Assembly: GCA_002371265.1 (NCBI GenBank)
Contig: DFGT01000032.1
Span: forward strand, 83,878-147,877
Length of the DNA stretch: 64,000 bases
Source of the DNA: Bacteroidales bacterium UBA3743
GTDB taxonomy: Bacteria > Bacteroidota > Bacteroidia > Bacteroidales > Paludibacteraceae
Direction: 5' to 3'
Both the position numbers and the translations under genes were made by a program. Of this stretch, positions 9,953 to 17,879 are shown in pieces. Below the pieces are notes generated by a model that ran no database searches, had not been told where the DNA came from, and saw nothing but the letters and a program-made list of their open reading frames with translations. How positions within the stretch are numbered: the first letter of the stretch is position 1; every line of letters starts with the position of its first letter.

Positions 9953-9960
9953 CAAAATTA
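9953..9960 (-). promoter_or_regulatory. Candidate -7 box for the S41/nucleotidyltransferase/Lrp operon
   Basis: TAATTTTG on the minus strand (TAnnTTTG), 28 nt upstream of the ATG at 9925. Confidence 0.55.
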
Positions 9961-10121
9961 TCAAAAAGGATAGAAAACTCAAATTAGAATAGAGTTTAAT
10001 TTTTCATCTCCGACAAGATTTCCCAATGTCCGTTTTTATTTGCGCCCACATGTCTGAGCATCCCCTCGTCGACAAATTATTCCTACCGATATAAAACACT
10101 TAACGGTGTATTTGATGAAAT

Positions 10122-10165
10122 CTCTTGCAAAATTCTCAATATCCTCTTGCAAAATTCTCAATATC
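10122..10165 (+). repeat. Perfect 22-bp tandem duplication
   Basis: Two adjacent identical copies begin with CTCTTGCAAAATTC. They sit in the 450-bp gap between the S41 operon and the GH16 gene. The gap otherwise holds AT-rich sequence with no gene I can support. Confidence 0.9.
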
Positions 10166-10318
10166 CAGTCATTATAAATGAATTTCCCTCTGCTCGGATA
10201 ATCCAAAAATCTGGATTTTTCATTGTGCCTAGTTAACAAAATTGGATAATTATTTTCATAAAAATCCAGAAAACTGATTGTATCTAAATGCATTCTACTT
10301 TTTGTTCTATTATAATTG

Positions 10319-10326
10319 TACATTTG
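10319..10326 (+). promoter_or_regulatory. Candidate -7 box for the GH16 gene
   Basis: TACATTTG matches TAnnTTTG and gives a leader of about 40 nt before the ATG at 10374. A TTTG lies 14 nt upstream of the box, closer than the usual spacing. Confidence 0.5.
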
Positions 10327-10373
10327 TAGAGCAAAAAATAAGTTAATAAACTCTTTTTATAAAGTATCTTGGT

Positions 10374-11951
10374 ATGATAAAAAAATTACTCCTAACCGTT
10401 TACACAACACTATGTTGCTTTTTCCTATATGGAAAGCAAGACTGGAAACTCGTCTGGAACGATGAGTTCGATTATTCTGGCACTCCAGACAATTCAAAAT
10501 GGTCGTTTGATACAGAGGGCAACAACTGGGATTGGGGAAACAATGAGGCCCAAAACTATACTCCTGCTGATAAAAAGAACGCATGGGTGGAAGACGGCAA
10601 TCTTATTATCGAAGCTCGTAAAGAGAGATATACTTGGCATGGAGATGGTCAGACCAAGGAATATACTTCCGCCCGTCTGTTTACAAAAGGCAAAGGTGAC
10701 TGGCTTTACGGAAAAGTGGAAGTTAAAGCTTTGTTGCCCACGGGACGTGGCATGTGGCCAGCCATCTGGATGCTTTCCACAGACGATACGTATGGAGGAT
10801 GGCCTAATTCCGGTGAGCTTGACATCATGGAAAATGTAGGTCATGATCCTAACAAGATCCACTGCAATATCCACACAGAGGCGTACAACCACAAGAATGG
10901 CACGAACAAAGGCAACACGGTGACAACTTCGTCGCCAAGCCAAAACTGGCACATCTACAGCATGGAATGGGATGCTGAAAAAGTGATTTTCTTCCTTGAT
11001 GGAAATCAAGTTTTCCGTTTTGACAACGAGCACAAATCATATAAAGAGTGGCCATACGACAAGAGATTCCATCTCCTTCTTAACATTGCTGTCGGCGGAA
11101 GCTGGGGAGGCGAGCAAGGTATCGACGACGGTATCTTTCCACAACGTATGCTTGTCGATTATGTCCGCATCTACCAATATGGAGAGGTTGAGGAAGAACC
11201 TGTGGATGGTGTTTTGAAACTAAAAACTACCATTGCAGAAAACTCATGTGCAGGAGAAAGTTTGGAAATAGCTATCGACACAACAGGAACAGGCAGACTG
11301 CTTCATCCCCAAAATTTTGAGATTAAGGTGTCTGAATATTATAAAAATAGCGATTCAAGCAACGACATCAGTTTGCGGGGAACGACAATGGACGGACATG
11401 GCTTGATGAAATTGCTTATAGAGCCTGAAGAGGACGTTTATATCACGACACAAGTGAAATATCTAGATCAGTCGATCGACACAACAATTTTTGTCAAAGT
11501 TTATCCTCACCCAGTAATAGCCGCTGTGGATAGCATCGGTCCAAAAGATGTGAAAGTAGTTTTGGAGAACTACGATTATGCTCCATATCTATATGCATTA
11601 GACAGGGGTCCATTCTACGAAATTGATGAATATCATAATTTGGAAGCAAGGGAATATGTAGTGTCCGTGAAAGATGCTAATGGTTGTACTGTGCAATCTC
11701 GATTCACAATCAAAGAGCCAACCGCAGTGGAGCTTATCGCAGGAACAAACATCTCTGTTTATCCAATTGGCAATAATATCATAGTGTCTGGAGCGGAAGC
11801 AGGAGCATCATTCCGTGTGGTTGATGCCAATGGAATCAGTGTGACAGAAGGCAATTTGTCTGTCGACGGAATTGTCAACACGTCTTCTTTGGCTAAAGGA
11901 ATCTACTATGTGATTATTGATGGCAATGCATATCCGATTATAAAGAGATAA
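10374..11951 (+). CDS. Secreted glycoside hydrolase family 16 beta-glucanase with type IX sorting tail
   Basis: 525 aa. A signal peptide (about 1-21) is followed by a GH16 domain to about residue 270. The catalytic motif GELDIMENVG has nucleophile Glu148, Asp150 and acid/base Glu153. WPAIWML and VDYVRIYQYG are typical of laminarinase-like members that cut beta-1,3 or mixed-linkage glucans. Residues about 275-450 look like beta-sandwich linker domains. The last 70 residues (from ISVYPIGNNIIVSG to GIYYVIIDGNAYPIIKR) have the look of a type A T9SS C-terminal sorting domain, so the enzyme is probably exported through the T9SS and anchored or released at the cell surface. The window also encodes PorE-type and PorP-type proteins. 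Confidence 0.92.
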   Translation: MIKKLLLTVYTTLCCFFLYGKQDWKLVWNDEFDYSGTPDNSKWSFDTEGNNWDWGNNEAQNYTPADKKNAWVEDGNLIIEARKERYTWHGDGQTKEYTSARLFTKGKGDWLYGKVEVKALLPTGRGMWPAIWMLSTDDTYGGWPNSGELDIMENVGHDPNKIHCNIHTEAYNHKNGTNKGNTVTTSSPSQNWHIYSMEWDAEKVIFFLDGNQVFRFDNEHKSYKEWPYDKRFHLLLNIAVGGSWGGEQGIDDGIFPQRMLVDYVRIYQYGEVEEEPVDGVLKLKTTIAENSCAGESLEIAIDTTGTGRLLHPQNFEIKVSEYYKNSDSSNDISLRGTTMDGHGLMKLLIEPEEDVYITTQVKYLDQSIDTTIFVKVYPHPVIAAVDSIGPKDVKVVLENYDYAPYLYALDRGPFYEIDEYHNLEAREYVVSVKDANGCTVQSRFTIKEPTAVELIAGTNISVYPIGNNIIVSGAEAGASFRVVDANGISVTEGNLSVDGIVNTSSLAKGIYYVIIDGNAYPIIKR

Positions 11952-12039
11952 CATGCACAATTAAAATAACGTGAATTCGACGAAATCAACATTATATAAA
12001 ATAGACGTTTCCAAATAGTCAATCAATCCCATGATCGTA

Positions 12040-12061
12040 GGGGCAGGTTTCAAACCTGCCC
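12040..12061. repeat. Dispersed palindrome, GGGCAGGTTT family
   Basis: GGGCAGGTTT and its complement AAACCTGCCC meet at a single central base. Related copies lie at 12234-12272 and 14028-14048. Within the 370-bp gap 11952-12321 there is also a 7-bp hairpin (GTGTCAG/CTGACAC) near 12091-12113; no gene is seen. Confidence 0.75.
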
Positions 12062-12230
12062 ACAATAGGGATAATAATCAAACAGAAAACAGTGTCAGCT
12101 ATAATGTCTGACACTTGGAAAAACCACAAACAAGTGTGTGTGGGAAAACTCCCAACAGAGAAAACAGAAACATGGGAAAACACTAAGTATAATGGAATTC
12201 ATCGGACTCACGTTAAAATATAGGCAGATA

Positions 12231-12272
12231 AAAAAACAATAGGGATAGGTTTGAAACCTGCCCCTATTGTTT
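12231..12272 (-). terminator. Bidirectional terminator made from a dispersed palindrome
   Basis: AAACAATAGGG pairs with CCCTATTGTTT around an inner GGTTTGAAACC. On the minus strand a T-run follows, placing it about 50 nt after the stop of the DUF4143 ATPase at 12322. It could also serve the GH16 gene on the plus strand. Confidence 0.7.
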
Positions 12273-12292
12273 TGAGAAAGATTGGAGTTTCG

Positions 12293-12338
12293 TTCATTAT
12301 ACTGAACAAATTTGGCGAATTTTATTCAGTATAATGAA
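12293..12338. repeat. 3' copies of the private repeat of the first DUF4143 ATPase
   Basis: TTCATTATACTGAA (12293-12306) and its inverse TTCAGTATAATGAA (12325-12338) are spaced 32 bp apart. The second copy covers the last codons of the ATPase. The same 14-mer recurs upstream of the ATPase promoter with the same 32-bp period (13647 and 13679). Confidence 0.85.
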
Positions 12339-13608
12339 CAAAATCCAAGATCCAATCCAAAACAGGCACCACTTCAATCGACACTCCGTCTACTACAAGA
12401 TTCTCTTTTTCTTCCCATGTGATAATCATCGGCTTCACATCCTTATTTGTTTGAGCATAACGACACATAGCATCGACTTCTCTATTTCTTGTATTATCAT
12501 CTTTGATTGAATAAGAAACCTGGATTGCAGTATTGGTTTCTTCAATGTAAAAATCTATTTCCTTGTCTCCTTTCAAATAAACAACATTTTCCCTGCCATA
12601 CTTTTTGCACAGAGTGACCGCAACAAAATTCTCAAGCAGAGAGGTCTCAGAATCTACAAGGAACAAGTTTAATATGCCATTATCTATAAAGTAGTATTTC
12701 TTTACACTTTCACGCTCTCCTATCTTTGCGTAACCATTTTCAATAGGCAAAATCAGCCATGAATCCACAGCAAATGAGAGATAATCAATCACAGTATTTA
12801 CAGTAACTGACTGACCTGTCGATTTTATGATATTTTGTAATCTATTGTAGGATGTCGGTTGTTTTACACTTTCAGCAAGTTTCTTTATCAACAATCCCAT
12901 AACCTTGGAGTTACGGATATTGTTTCGCGCACATATATCGCCCAAATAGATTTTCTGATACAGACTTTGGAGCATCGATCGTTTATCTTTATAATTGATG
13001 ATTTCAGGTAATCCTCCGTACTTGAAATATTCAGAAAAGTAAGCATTCATCTTAGATTGCTGAATTGTAGAAAATTTCCAATCCTCATCTATATCTACAT
13101 TCCTCGCTTTCAATTGTTCTTCAAAAGAATATGGGAACACATCATAAATCAAGAAACGGCCTCCCAATGTTGTAGCGACGTCGCTACTTAACATCTTCGC
13201 ATTACTGCCAGTAACATATATTGTATATTTGGAATCAGCCAAACGTCGTACAAACTTATCCCAATGATTCACATTTTGAATTTCATCAAAAAACAGAATC
13301 GGTTTGGTGTCTGAACCCGACATTTCGTAATGGACCTCCAATATTGAATTCAGATCGTCAGATTGCATTTCTGATAATCTTTCGTCTTCAAAATTCAAAA
13401 ACAAAATATCTTTTCTATCGATTCCTTTTCTAAGCAGCTGATTCAAACGCTGATAAAGCATATAGGTTTTTCCAACACGACGAAGCCCAACAAACACATA
13501 GTTTGCACATTCTTCAAACGCAAAAGGTCTCTCAACAATATCAAGAGAAGCTATTTCCTCTCGCTTGTCGATTATACATTGCTTTATGACATTTTTAGCT
13601 ATTCCCAT
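12322..13608 (-). CDS. AAA+ ATPase of the AAA_14/DUF4143 type (copy 1)
   Basis: 428 aa from the ATG at 13608. The P-loop is GLRRVGKT near residue 50, Walker B is ILFFDEIQ, and the sensor strand is IYVTGSNAKML. The C-terminal DUF4143 part carries GDKEIDFYIEE followed by IQVSY, where the PD-(D/E)xK nuclease fold usually has E-x-K; the lysine is lost, so it may be catalytically dead. An upstream GTG at 13629 lies inside the -7 box and is rejected as a start. The cellular role of this abundant Bacteroidales family is not established. Its promoter and its 3' end carry the same private repeats. Confidence 0.88.
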   Translation of the reverse strand: MGIAKNVIKQCIIDKREEIASLDIVERPFAFEECANYVFVGLRRVGKTYMLYQRLNQLLRKGIDRKDILFLNFEDERLSEMQSDDLNSILEVHYEMSGSDTKPILFFDEIQNVNHWDKFVRRLADSKYTIYVTGSNAKMLSSDVATTLGGRFLIYDVFPYSFEEQLKARNVDIDEDWKFSTIQQSKMNAYFSEYFKYGGLPEIINYKDKRSMLQSLYQKIYLGDICARNNIRNSKVMGLLIKKLAESVKQPTSYNRLQNIIKSTGQSVTVNTVIDYLSFAVDSWLILPIENGYAKIGERESVKKYYFIDNGILNLFLVDSETSLLENFVAVTLCKKYGRENVVYLKGDKEIDFYIEETNTAIQVSYSIKDDNTRNREVDAMCRYAQTNKDVKPMIITWEEKENLVVDGVSIEVVPVLDWILDFVHYTE

Positions 13609-13611
13609 ATT

Positions 13612-13692
13612 TTGTTCATTATAATGCACAAAAATAGATAATTTTATTCAGTATAATGAACAAAATTCAAGATTTTTATTCAGTATGATAAA
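13612..13692. repeat. Private dyad-repeat array upstream of DUF4143 ATPase copy 1
   Basis: TTCAGTATAATGAA at 13647-13660 and TTCAGTATGATAAA at 13679-13692 are 32 bp apart; a weaker third copy lies at 13615-13630. The core has the form TTCAnTATAnTGAA. The array abuts and overlaps the promoter of the ATPase. Confidence 0.85.
13629..13636 (-). promoter_or_regulatory. -7 box of DUF4143 ATPase copy 1
   Basis: TATTTTTG on the minus strand matches TAnnTTTG and predicts a leader of about 14 nt to the ATG at 13608. It decides against the GTG start at 13629. Confidence 0.65.
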
Positions 13693-13767
13693 CAAAAAAC
13701 TGACTACAGACCTCATTTCCTGATCTCTGTGTTTAATATCGGTAACTAACGTGAGCTCGATAAATTT

Positions 13768-13945
13768 GCGGATCATTTTCCACTTTCTGATTGAATTCTC
13801 ACCTCTTTTTCTCATAAAAAAAGAGTGGTCTTTCTCTGTGAGCTTTGGGGTCTCTGTGGTTTTATTAAATTCTGAGTGCTCGCCTTCGGCTCGCACTTTA
13901 GCAGGGGTTAGGGCGTTCCGCCCTTAACAATCCTAGTTTTGGACA
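13768..13945. repeat. Dispersed intergenic repeat, copy A
   Basis: A stretch of about 180 bp shared in segments with 46341-46535 and, rearranged, with 49824-49986. Shared words in order are ATTTTCCACTTTCTGATT, CTCATAAAAA, CTCTGTGGTTTTATTAAATT, GTGCTCGCC.ACGGCTCGCA, GGGGTTAGGGC and CTTAACAATCCT. No convincing coding frame. Confidence 0.8.
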
Positions 13946-13985
13946 ACTGCTATATAATATCTACTAATGGTGTATCAAAAATAGA

Positions 13986-14013
13986 AAATCCCGACTCTTT
14001 CGAATCGGGATTT
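13986..14013 (-). terminator. Terminator of carB
   Basis: AAATCCCGA pairs with TCGGGATTT (9 bp, 10-nt loop), followed by T-rich sequence on both strands. It lies about 110 nt past the carB stop codon. Confidence 0.75.
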
Positions 14014-14027
14014 CTATTTTTATTGTC

Positions 14028-14048
14028 GGGAGGGTTTGAAACCCTCCC
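14028..14048. repeat. Dispersed palindrome, GGGAGGGTTT variant
   Basis: GGGAGGGTTT and AAACCCTCCC around one central base, followed by CCTACG. It belongs with the palindromes at 12040 and 12234. Confidence 0.75.
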
Positions 14049-14122
14049 CTACGTAATGGTTTGCTTCAACTAATTTTTTGTAGATCTATAATTTAGCATT
14101 CAGCATTCCTCATTTAGCATTA

Positions 14123-17100
14123 TTAATACTCTTGCCAAGTCTTGATCTTGATATCCTCGATGCTCTTAGACATCAAAGCACGGATATATGCGCTTGCAAG
14201 ACGTGCGTTTGTCATCAACGGAATATTATGGTCGATTGCCGAACGACGGATCTTGTATCCGTTTGTAAGCTCACGCTTTGTCTGATCCTTTGGTATGTTG
14301 ATCACCAAATCAATCTGATGGCTCGACATCAACTTAGTGATGTTTGCCTTTCCGTTCGACTCCTCATCTGGCCAGCAAACAGCTGTCGCCTGAATACCGT
14401 GGTCGCCCAAGAACTTCTGTGTTCCGTCTGTAGCGTAGATCTTGTAGCCCTTGGCAGCCAACATCTTGCATGCGTCAAGAAGCTCTACTTTTCCACGCAC
14501 ATCTCCAGATGACACCAAAATGCCCTTCTGTGGAATTGGATATCCTACTGAAATCATTGAAGTTAGCAATGCCTCCTCGAAGTCTGAACCTAGACATCCT
14601 ACCTCTCCAGTCGACGACATGTCCACTCCAAGAACTGGGTCTGCCTTGTGAAGACGTGCGAATGAGAACTGTGATGCCTTAACTCCTACATAGTCAATAT
14701 CAAATGTTGATGAATCAGGTGTCTCAACAGGAACGTCAAGCATAATCTTTGTAGCTGTCTCGATGAAGTTTCTCTTCAACACCTTCGACACGAATGGGAA
14801 GCTTCGTGATGCACGCAAGTTACACTCGATGACCTTAACATCATTGTTCTTTGCAAGGAACTGGATATTGAATGGTCCACTGATATTCAACTCCTCAGCG
14901 ATCTTCTTACTGATTCTCTTGATTCTGCGGGCAGTCTCCAAATAGATGTTCTGTGCTGGGAAGACAAGTGTAGCGTCGCCTGAGTGAACTCCTGCAAACT
15001 CAACATGCTCAGAAATAGCGTACTCGATCACCTTACCGTTCTTTGCAACCGCGTCGAACTCGATCTCCTTAGCCTCCTGCATGAACACAGACACAACAAC
15101 AGGATACTCCTTAGATACCTTTGCAGCAGCCTTCAAGAATGTATGCATCTGCTCTTTGTTGTGGCAAACATTCATTGCGGCTCCTGAAAGCACGTATGAC
15201 GGACGGATCAACACTGGGAATCCTACCTCATCAATGAAGGCGTCAATCTCGTCGAAGCTTGTCAACTCTTTCCATCTTGGCTGGTCGATTCCTAGCTGGT
15301 CAAGCATTGCAGAGAACTTGTGACGGTTTTCTGCACGGTCGATCGAAACTGGAGATGTACCAAGGATAGGAACATTCTGACGGTGCAACTTCATCGCCAA
15401 ATTATTAGGAATCTGTCCGCCCACTGATACGATCACACCCTTAGGTGTCTCCAAATCCAACACATCCAATACACGCTCGTAGCTCAACTCATCAAAATAA
15501 AGTCTGTCGCACATATCATAGTCTGTAGAGACTGTCTCTGGGTTGTAGTTGATCATTATCGACTTGTAGCCCAACTTTCTTGCTGTCTGAACAGCATTTA
15601 CCGAACACCAGTCGAACTCTACAGACGAGCCGATACGGTAAGCACCCGATCCAAGTACTACGATTGACTTCTCATTCTTGAAGTGATAATCAATTGAGTG
15701 CTCTGTAGCACCGTAAGTCATATATAGATAGTTAGTCAACTCTGGATGCTCAGAAGCGACAGTGTTGATTCTTCTAACTGCAGGAACGATATTGTTCTTC
15801 TTACGAGATGCACGTACACGTAGGATCTCCTTCTCCATGTTGCCAGAAGGATTCTCGCAGTAGCGAGCGATCTGGAAGTCGGAGAATCCTAGACGCTTAG
15901 CCTCACGCATCACATCTGCTGGGATATCCTCGATCTTGCTATACTTAGCGATTACCTTAGTGTAGTCAACAATATTCTTCAACTTGTTCAAGAACCAGAT
16001 GTCGATCTTTGTCAACTCCTCGATTCTCTCCACTGTGTAACCTTTCTCCAAAGCAGCGGCGATAGCGAAGATACGCAAGTCTGTAGGATGAGAAAGTTCC
16101 TTATCCAAGTCGCCAAACTCAAGGTCTCTGTTGCCAACGAATCCGTGCATACCCTGTCCGATCATACGAAGACCCTTCTGGATAATCTCCTCGAAAGACT
16201 TACCGATTGACATGATTTCACCGACTGACTTCATTGAAGATCCGATCTCACGGTCGACACCAGCGAACTTAGTCAAATCCCAGCGAGGAATCTTAACGAT
16301 CATATAGTCGACAGACGGTGCGACGTATGCTGAGTTAGGTGTACCCATCTCACCGATCTGGTCAAGTGAGTAACCCAAGGCCAACTTAGCGGCTACGAAT
16401 GCCAAAGGATAACCAGAAGCCTTAGAAGCCAAAGCTGAAGAACGGCTCAAACGAGCGTTGATCTCAATAATACGGTAGTCGTTAGTCTGAGCGTTGAATG
16501 CGTATTGGATATTACACTCACCAACAATTCCGATATGGCGAACAACCTTCTTTGCAACCTCCTGAAGGAATGTGATCTGCTCCTGAGTCAAAGATATAAT
16601 TGGAGCGACTACGATAGACTCACCTGTGTGGATGCCAAGTGGATCGAAGTTTTCCATTGGGACAACTGTGAAGCAGTGGTCGTTCTTATCACGGATAACC
16701 TCAAACTCAATCTCTTTCCAACCCTTCAACGACTCCTCTACAAGGATCTGCTTTGAGTGTGCCAACGCACTGTCGCAAAGTTCACGGAATTCAGCCTCGT
16801 TCTCACAAACTCCTGAACCAAGACCGCCAAGAGCGTAAGCCGAACGAACCATTACAGGGAATCCAATCTCGTGAGCCACACGAAGAGCATCCTCCATCGA
16901 CTCTACAGCCTCAGATTTAGGAGTAAGAGCCTTGATCTCATTCAGTTTCTTAACGAATAGGTCACGGTCCTCAGTGATCATGATAGCATCAACAGATGTG
17001 CCAAGCACCTTAACTCCGTATTTTTCAAAAATGCCCTTTGTGTACAACTCAGTACCACAGTTAAGTGCAGTCTGTCCACCAAAAGCAAGCAAAATGCCGT

Positions 17101-17344
17101 CTGGTTTCTCCTTCTTGATAACCTCCTCAACAAAATATGGAGTGATTGGCAAGAAATACACCTTGTCTGCAACACCAGCAGAAGTCTGGATTGTTGCGAT
17201 GTTTGGATTGATCAACACTGTGCTGATACCCTCCTCGCGCATTGCCTTCAATGCCTGCGAACCTGAGTAGTCAAACTCACCCGCCTGTCCGATCTTCAAA
17301 GCTCCGGATCCAAGCAGAATGACCTTTTTGATTCCTTCTATCAT
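14123..17344 (-). CDS. carB: Carbamoyl-phosphate synthase large subunit
   Basis: 1073 aa, the normal full length. Two homologous ATP-grasp halves are visible: the first opens with VILLGSGALKIGQAGEFDYSG and the second with IVVLGSGAYRIGSSVEFDWCSVNA near residue 560. A C-terminal MGS-like allosteric domain lies from about 940 (ILVSSGDVRGKVELLDACKML). The enzyme makes carbamoyl phosphate from bicarbonate, ATP and ammonia delivered by CarA, for pyrimidine and arginine synthesis. carA is not in the window. The gene has a long leader (about 165 nt) with an attenuator-like arrangement. Confidence 0.97.
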   Translation of the reverse strand: MIEGIKKVILLGSGALKIGQAGEFDYSGSQALKAMREEGISTVLINPNIATIQTSAGVADKVYFLPITPYFVEEVIKKEKPDGILLAFGGQTALNCGTELYTKGIFEKYGVKVLGTSVDAIMITEDRDLFVKKLNEIKALTPKSEAVESMEDALRVAHEIGFPVMVRSAYALGGLGSGVCENEAEFRELCDSALAHSKQILVEESLKGWKEIEFEVIRDKNDHCFTVVPMENFDPLGIHTGESIVVAPIISLTQEQITFLQEVAKKVVRHIGIVGECNIQYAFNAQTNDYRIIEINARLSRSSALASKASGYPLAFVAAKLALGYSLDQIGEMGTPNSAYVAPSVDYMIVKIPRWDLTKFAGVDREIGSSMKSVGEIMSIGKSFEEIIQKGLRMIGQGMHGFVGNRDLEFGDLDKELSHPTDLRIFAIAAALEKGYTVERIEELTKIDIWFLNKLKNIVDYTKVIAKYSKIEDIPADVMREAKRLGFSDFQIARYCENPSGNMEKEILRVRASRKKNNIVPAVRRINTVASEHPELTNYLYMTYGATEHSIDYHFKNEKSIVVLGSGAYRIGSSVEFDWCSVNAVQTARKLGYKSIMINYNPETVSTDYDMCDRLYFDELSYERVLDVLDLETPKGVIVSVGGQIPNNLAMKLHRQNVPILGTSPVSIDRAENRHKFSAMLDQLGIDQPRWKELTSFDEIDAFIDEVGFPVLIRPSYVLSGAAMNVCHNKEQMHTFLKAAAKVSKEYPVVVSVFMQEAKEIEFDAVAKNGKVIEYAISEHVEFAGVHSGDATLVFPAQNIYLETARRIKRISKKIAEELNISGPFNIQFLAKNNDVKVIECNLRASRSFPFVSKVLKRNFIETATKIMLDVPVETPDSSTFDIDYVGVKASQFSFARLHKADPVLGVDMSSTGEVGCLGSDFEEALLTSMISVGYPIPQKGILVSSGDVRGKVELLDACKMLAAKGYKIYATDGTQKFLGDHGIQATAVCWPDEESNGKANITKLMSSHQIDLVINIPKDQTKRELTNGYKIRRSAIDHNIPLMTNARLASAYIRALMSKSIEDIKIKTWQEY

Positions 17345-17380
17345 AACCGTATAATAATTTATTTCTTTTTTCTAAAATGC

Positions 17381-17457
17381 AAAAAAAATGCGTCGGAATC
17401 AAAAACCAACGCAACTAAAAGGAAAAAGTAAGACGACATGCGGATGTGTTGTCCGCA
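17381..17457 (-). promoter_or_regulatory. Candidate pyrBI-type transcription attenuator in the carB leader
   Basis: Read on the transcript (minus strand), three elements follow each other. A hairpin TGCGGA/TCCGCA (17439-17457) comes first. A tract of 15 nt with 10 U residues (17429-17415) follows. An intrinsic terminator closes it: TGCGTTGG pairs with CCGACGCA (8 bp, one G-U, 17389-17413), then T8 at 17381-17388. The stop codon of the leader ORF ends 1 nt before the terminator stem. In E. coli pyrBI this order (pause hairpin, U-rich tract, terminator, coupled leader peptide) senses UTP: slow polymerase at low UTP lets the ribosome block the terminator. That mechanism here is inferred from layout; the structures are seen. 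Confidence 0.75.
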
Positions 17458-17492
17458 ACTGCCATTTGCTTATGTACATAGACCATCGTCAT
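17415..17492 (-). CDS. carB leader peptide (25 codons)
   Basis: ATG at 17492 has a purine-rich AAGGTGG upstream. The frame runs 25 codons, starting MTMVYVHK and ending CRLTFSF, and stops with TAG at 17417-17415, directly before the terminator stem. The last codons (ACT TTT TCC TTT) are encoded by the U-rich tract. It is not enriched in arginine codons, which points to nucleotide rather than amino-acid sensing. Whether it is translated is not proven. Confidence 0.6.
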   Translation of the reverse strand: MTMVYVHKQMAVADNTSACRLTFSF

Positions 17493-17514
17493 ACCACCTT
17501 ATTTTTGAATCGTG

Positions 17515-17545
17515 CAAATTTACATAAAATTCCGTCTACTTTCAA
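17515..17545 (-). promoter_or_regulatory. Promoter of the carB leader
   Basis: On the minus strand a TTTTG (-33 element, ending at 17543) is followed after 20 nt by TAAATTTG (17522-17515), a full match to TAnnTTTG. Transcription would start about 15 nt before the leader-peptide ATG. Confidence 0.7.
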
Positions 17546-17636
17546 AATTTTGACGGAAAGAATTGAAATATGACTTTTCAACAAAGACAAAAGAAGGTGA
17601 AATCCCAAAACAAAAAAAACGTGACATTGCGACGCT

Positions 17637-17834
17637 ACTGAACGAATTTAGCTAAAATCATTCAATAAGACTGAACGAATTTAGCTAAAATCATTCAATA
17701 AGACTGAACGAATTTAGCTAAAATCATTCAATAAGACTGAACGAATTTAGCTAAAATCATTCAATAAGACTGAACGAATTTACGTTAATTCGTTCAATTT
17801 AACTGAAGAAATTTAGGAAATTCGACACGTTGTC
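17637..17834. repeat. Private 33-bp tandem array upstream of DUF4143 ATPase copy 2
   Basis: Four near-identical 33-bp units starting ACTGAACGAATTTAGC begin at 17637, 17670, 17703 and 17736. A fifth at 17769 has perfect 10-bp arms (TGAACGAATT / AATTCGTTCA, 17771-17796), and a degenerate sixth at 17802 runs into the promoter. The 33-bp period is about three helical turns. The units lie between carB and the ATPase and point to repeated protein binding on one face of DNA (inference). Confidence 0.93.
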
Positions 17835-17847
17835 AACAAATAAATTT

Positions 17848-17855
17848 TATATTTG
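17848..17855 (+). promoter_or_regulatory. -7 box of DUF4143 ATPase copy 2
   Basis: TATATTTG matches TAnnTTTG. It overlaps a TTG (17853) that could open the reading frame, so the true start is the ATG at 17880. Confidence 0.65.
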
Positions 17856-17879
17856 CAGGTAAATCAGGTTGAAAGCATT

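Noticed and set aside
10036..10323. 95-codon minus-strand frame between the S41 operon and the GH16 gene
   Set aside because: It contains a 22-bp tandem duplication that is not a multiple of three, starts inside the promoter box of the GH16 gene and shows no family character.
13648..13896. 82-codon minus-strand frame next to DUF4143 ATPase copy 1
   Set aside because: It lies in the dispersed repeat and the private repeat array; the frame is accidental.
17637..17834. CRISPR array upstream of DUF4143 ATPase copy 2
   Set aside because: The 33-bp units are directly contiguous with no unique spacers, and no cas gene is near.
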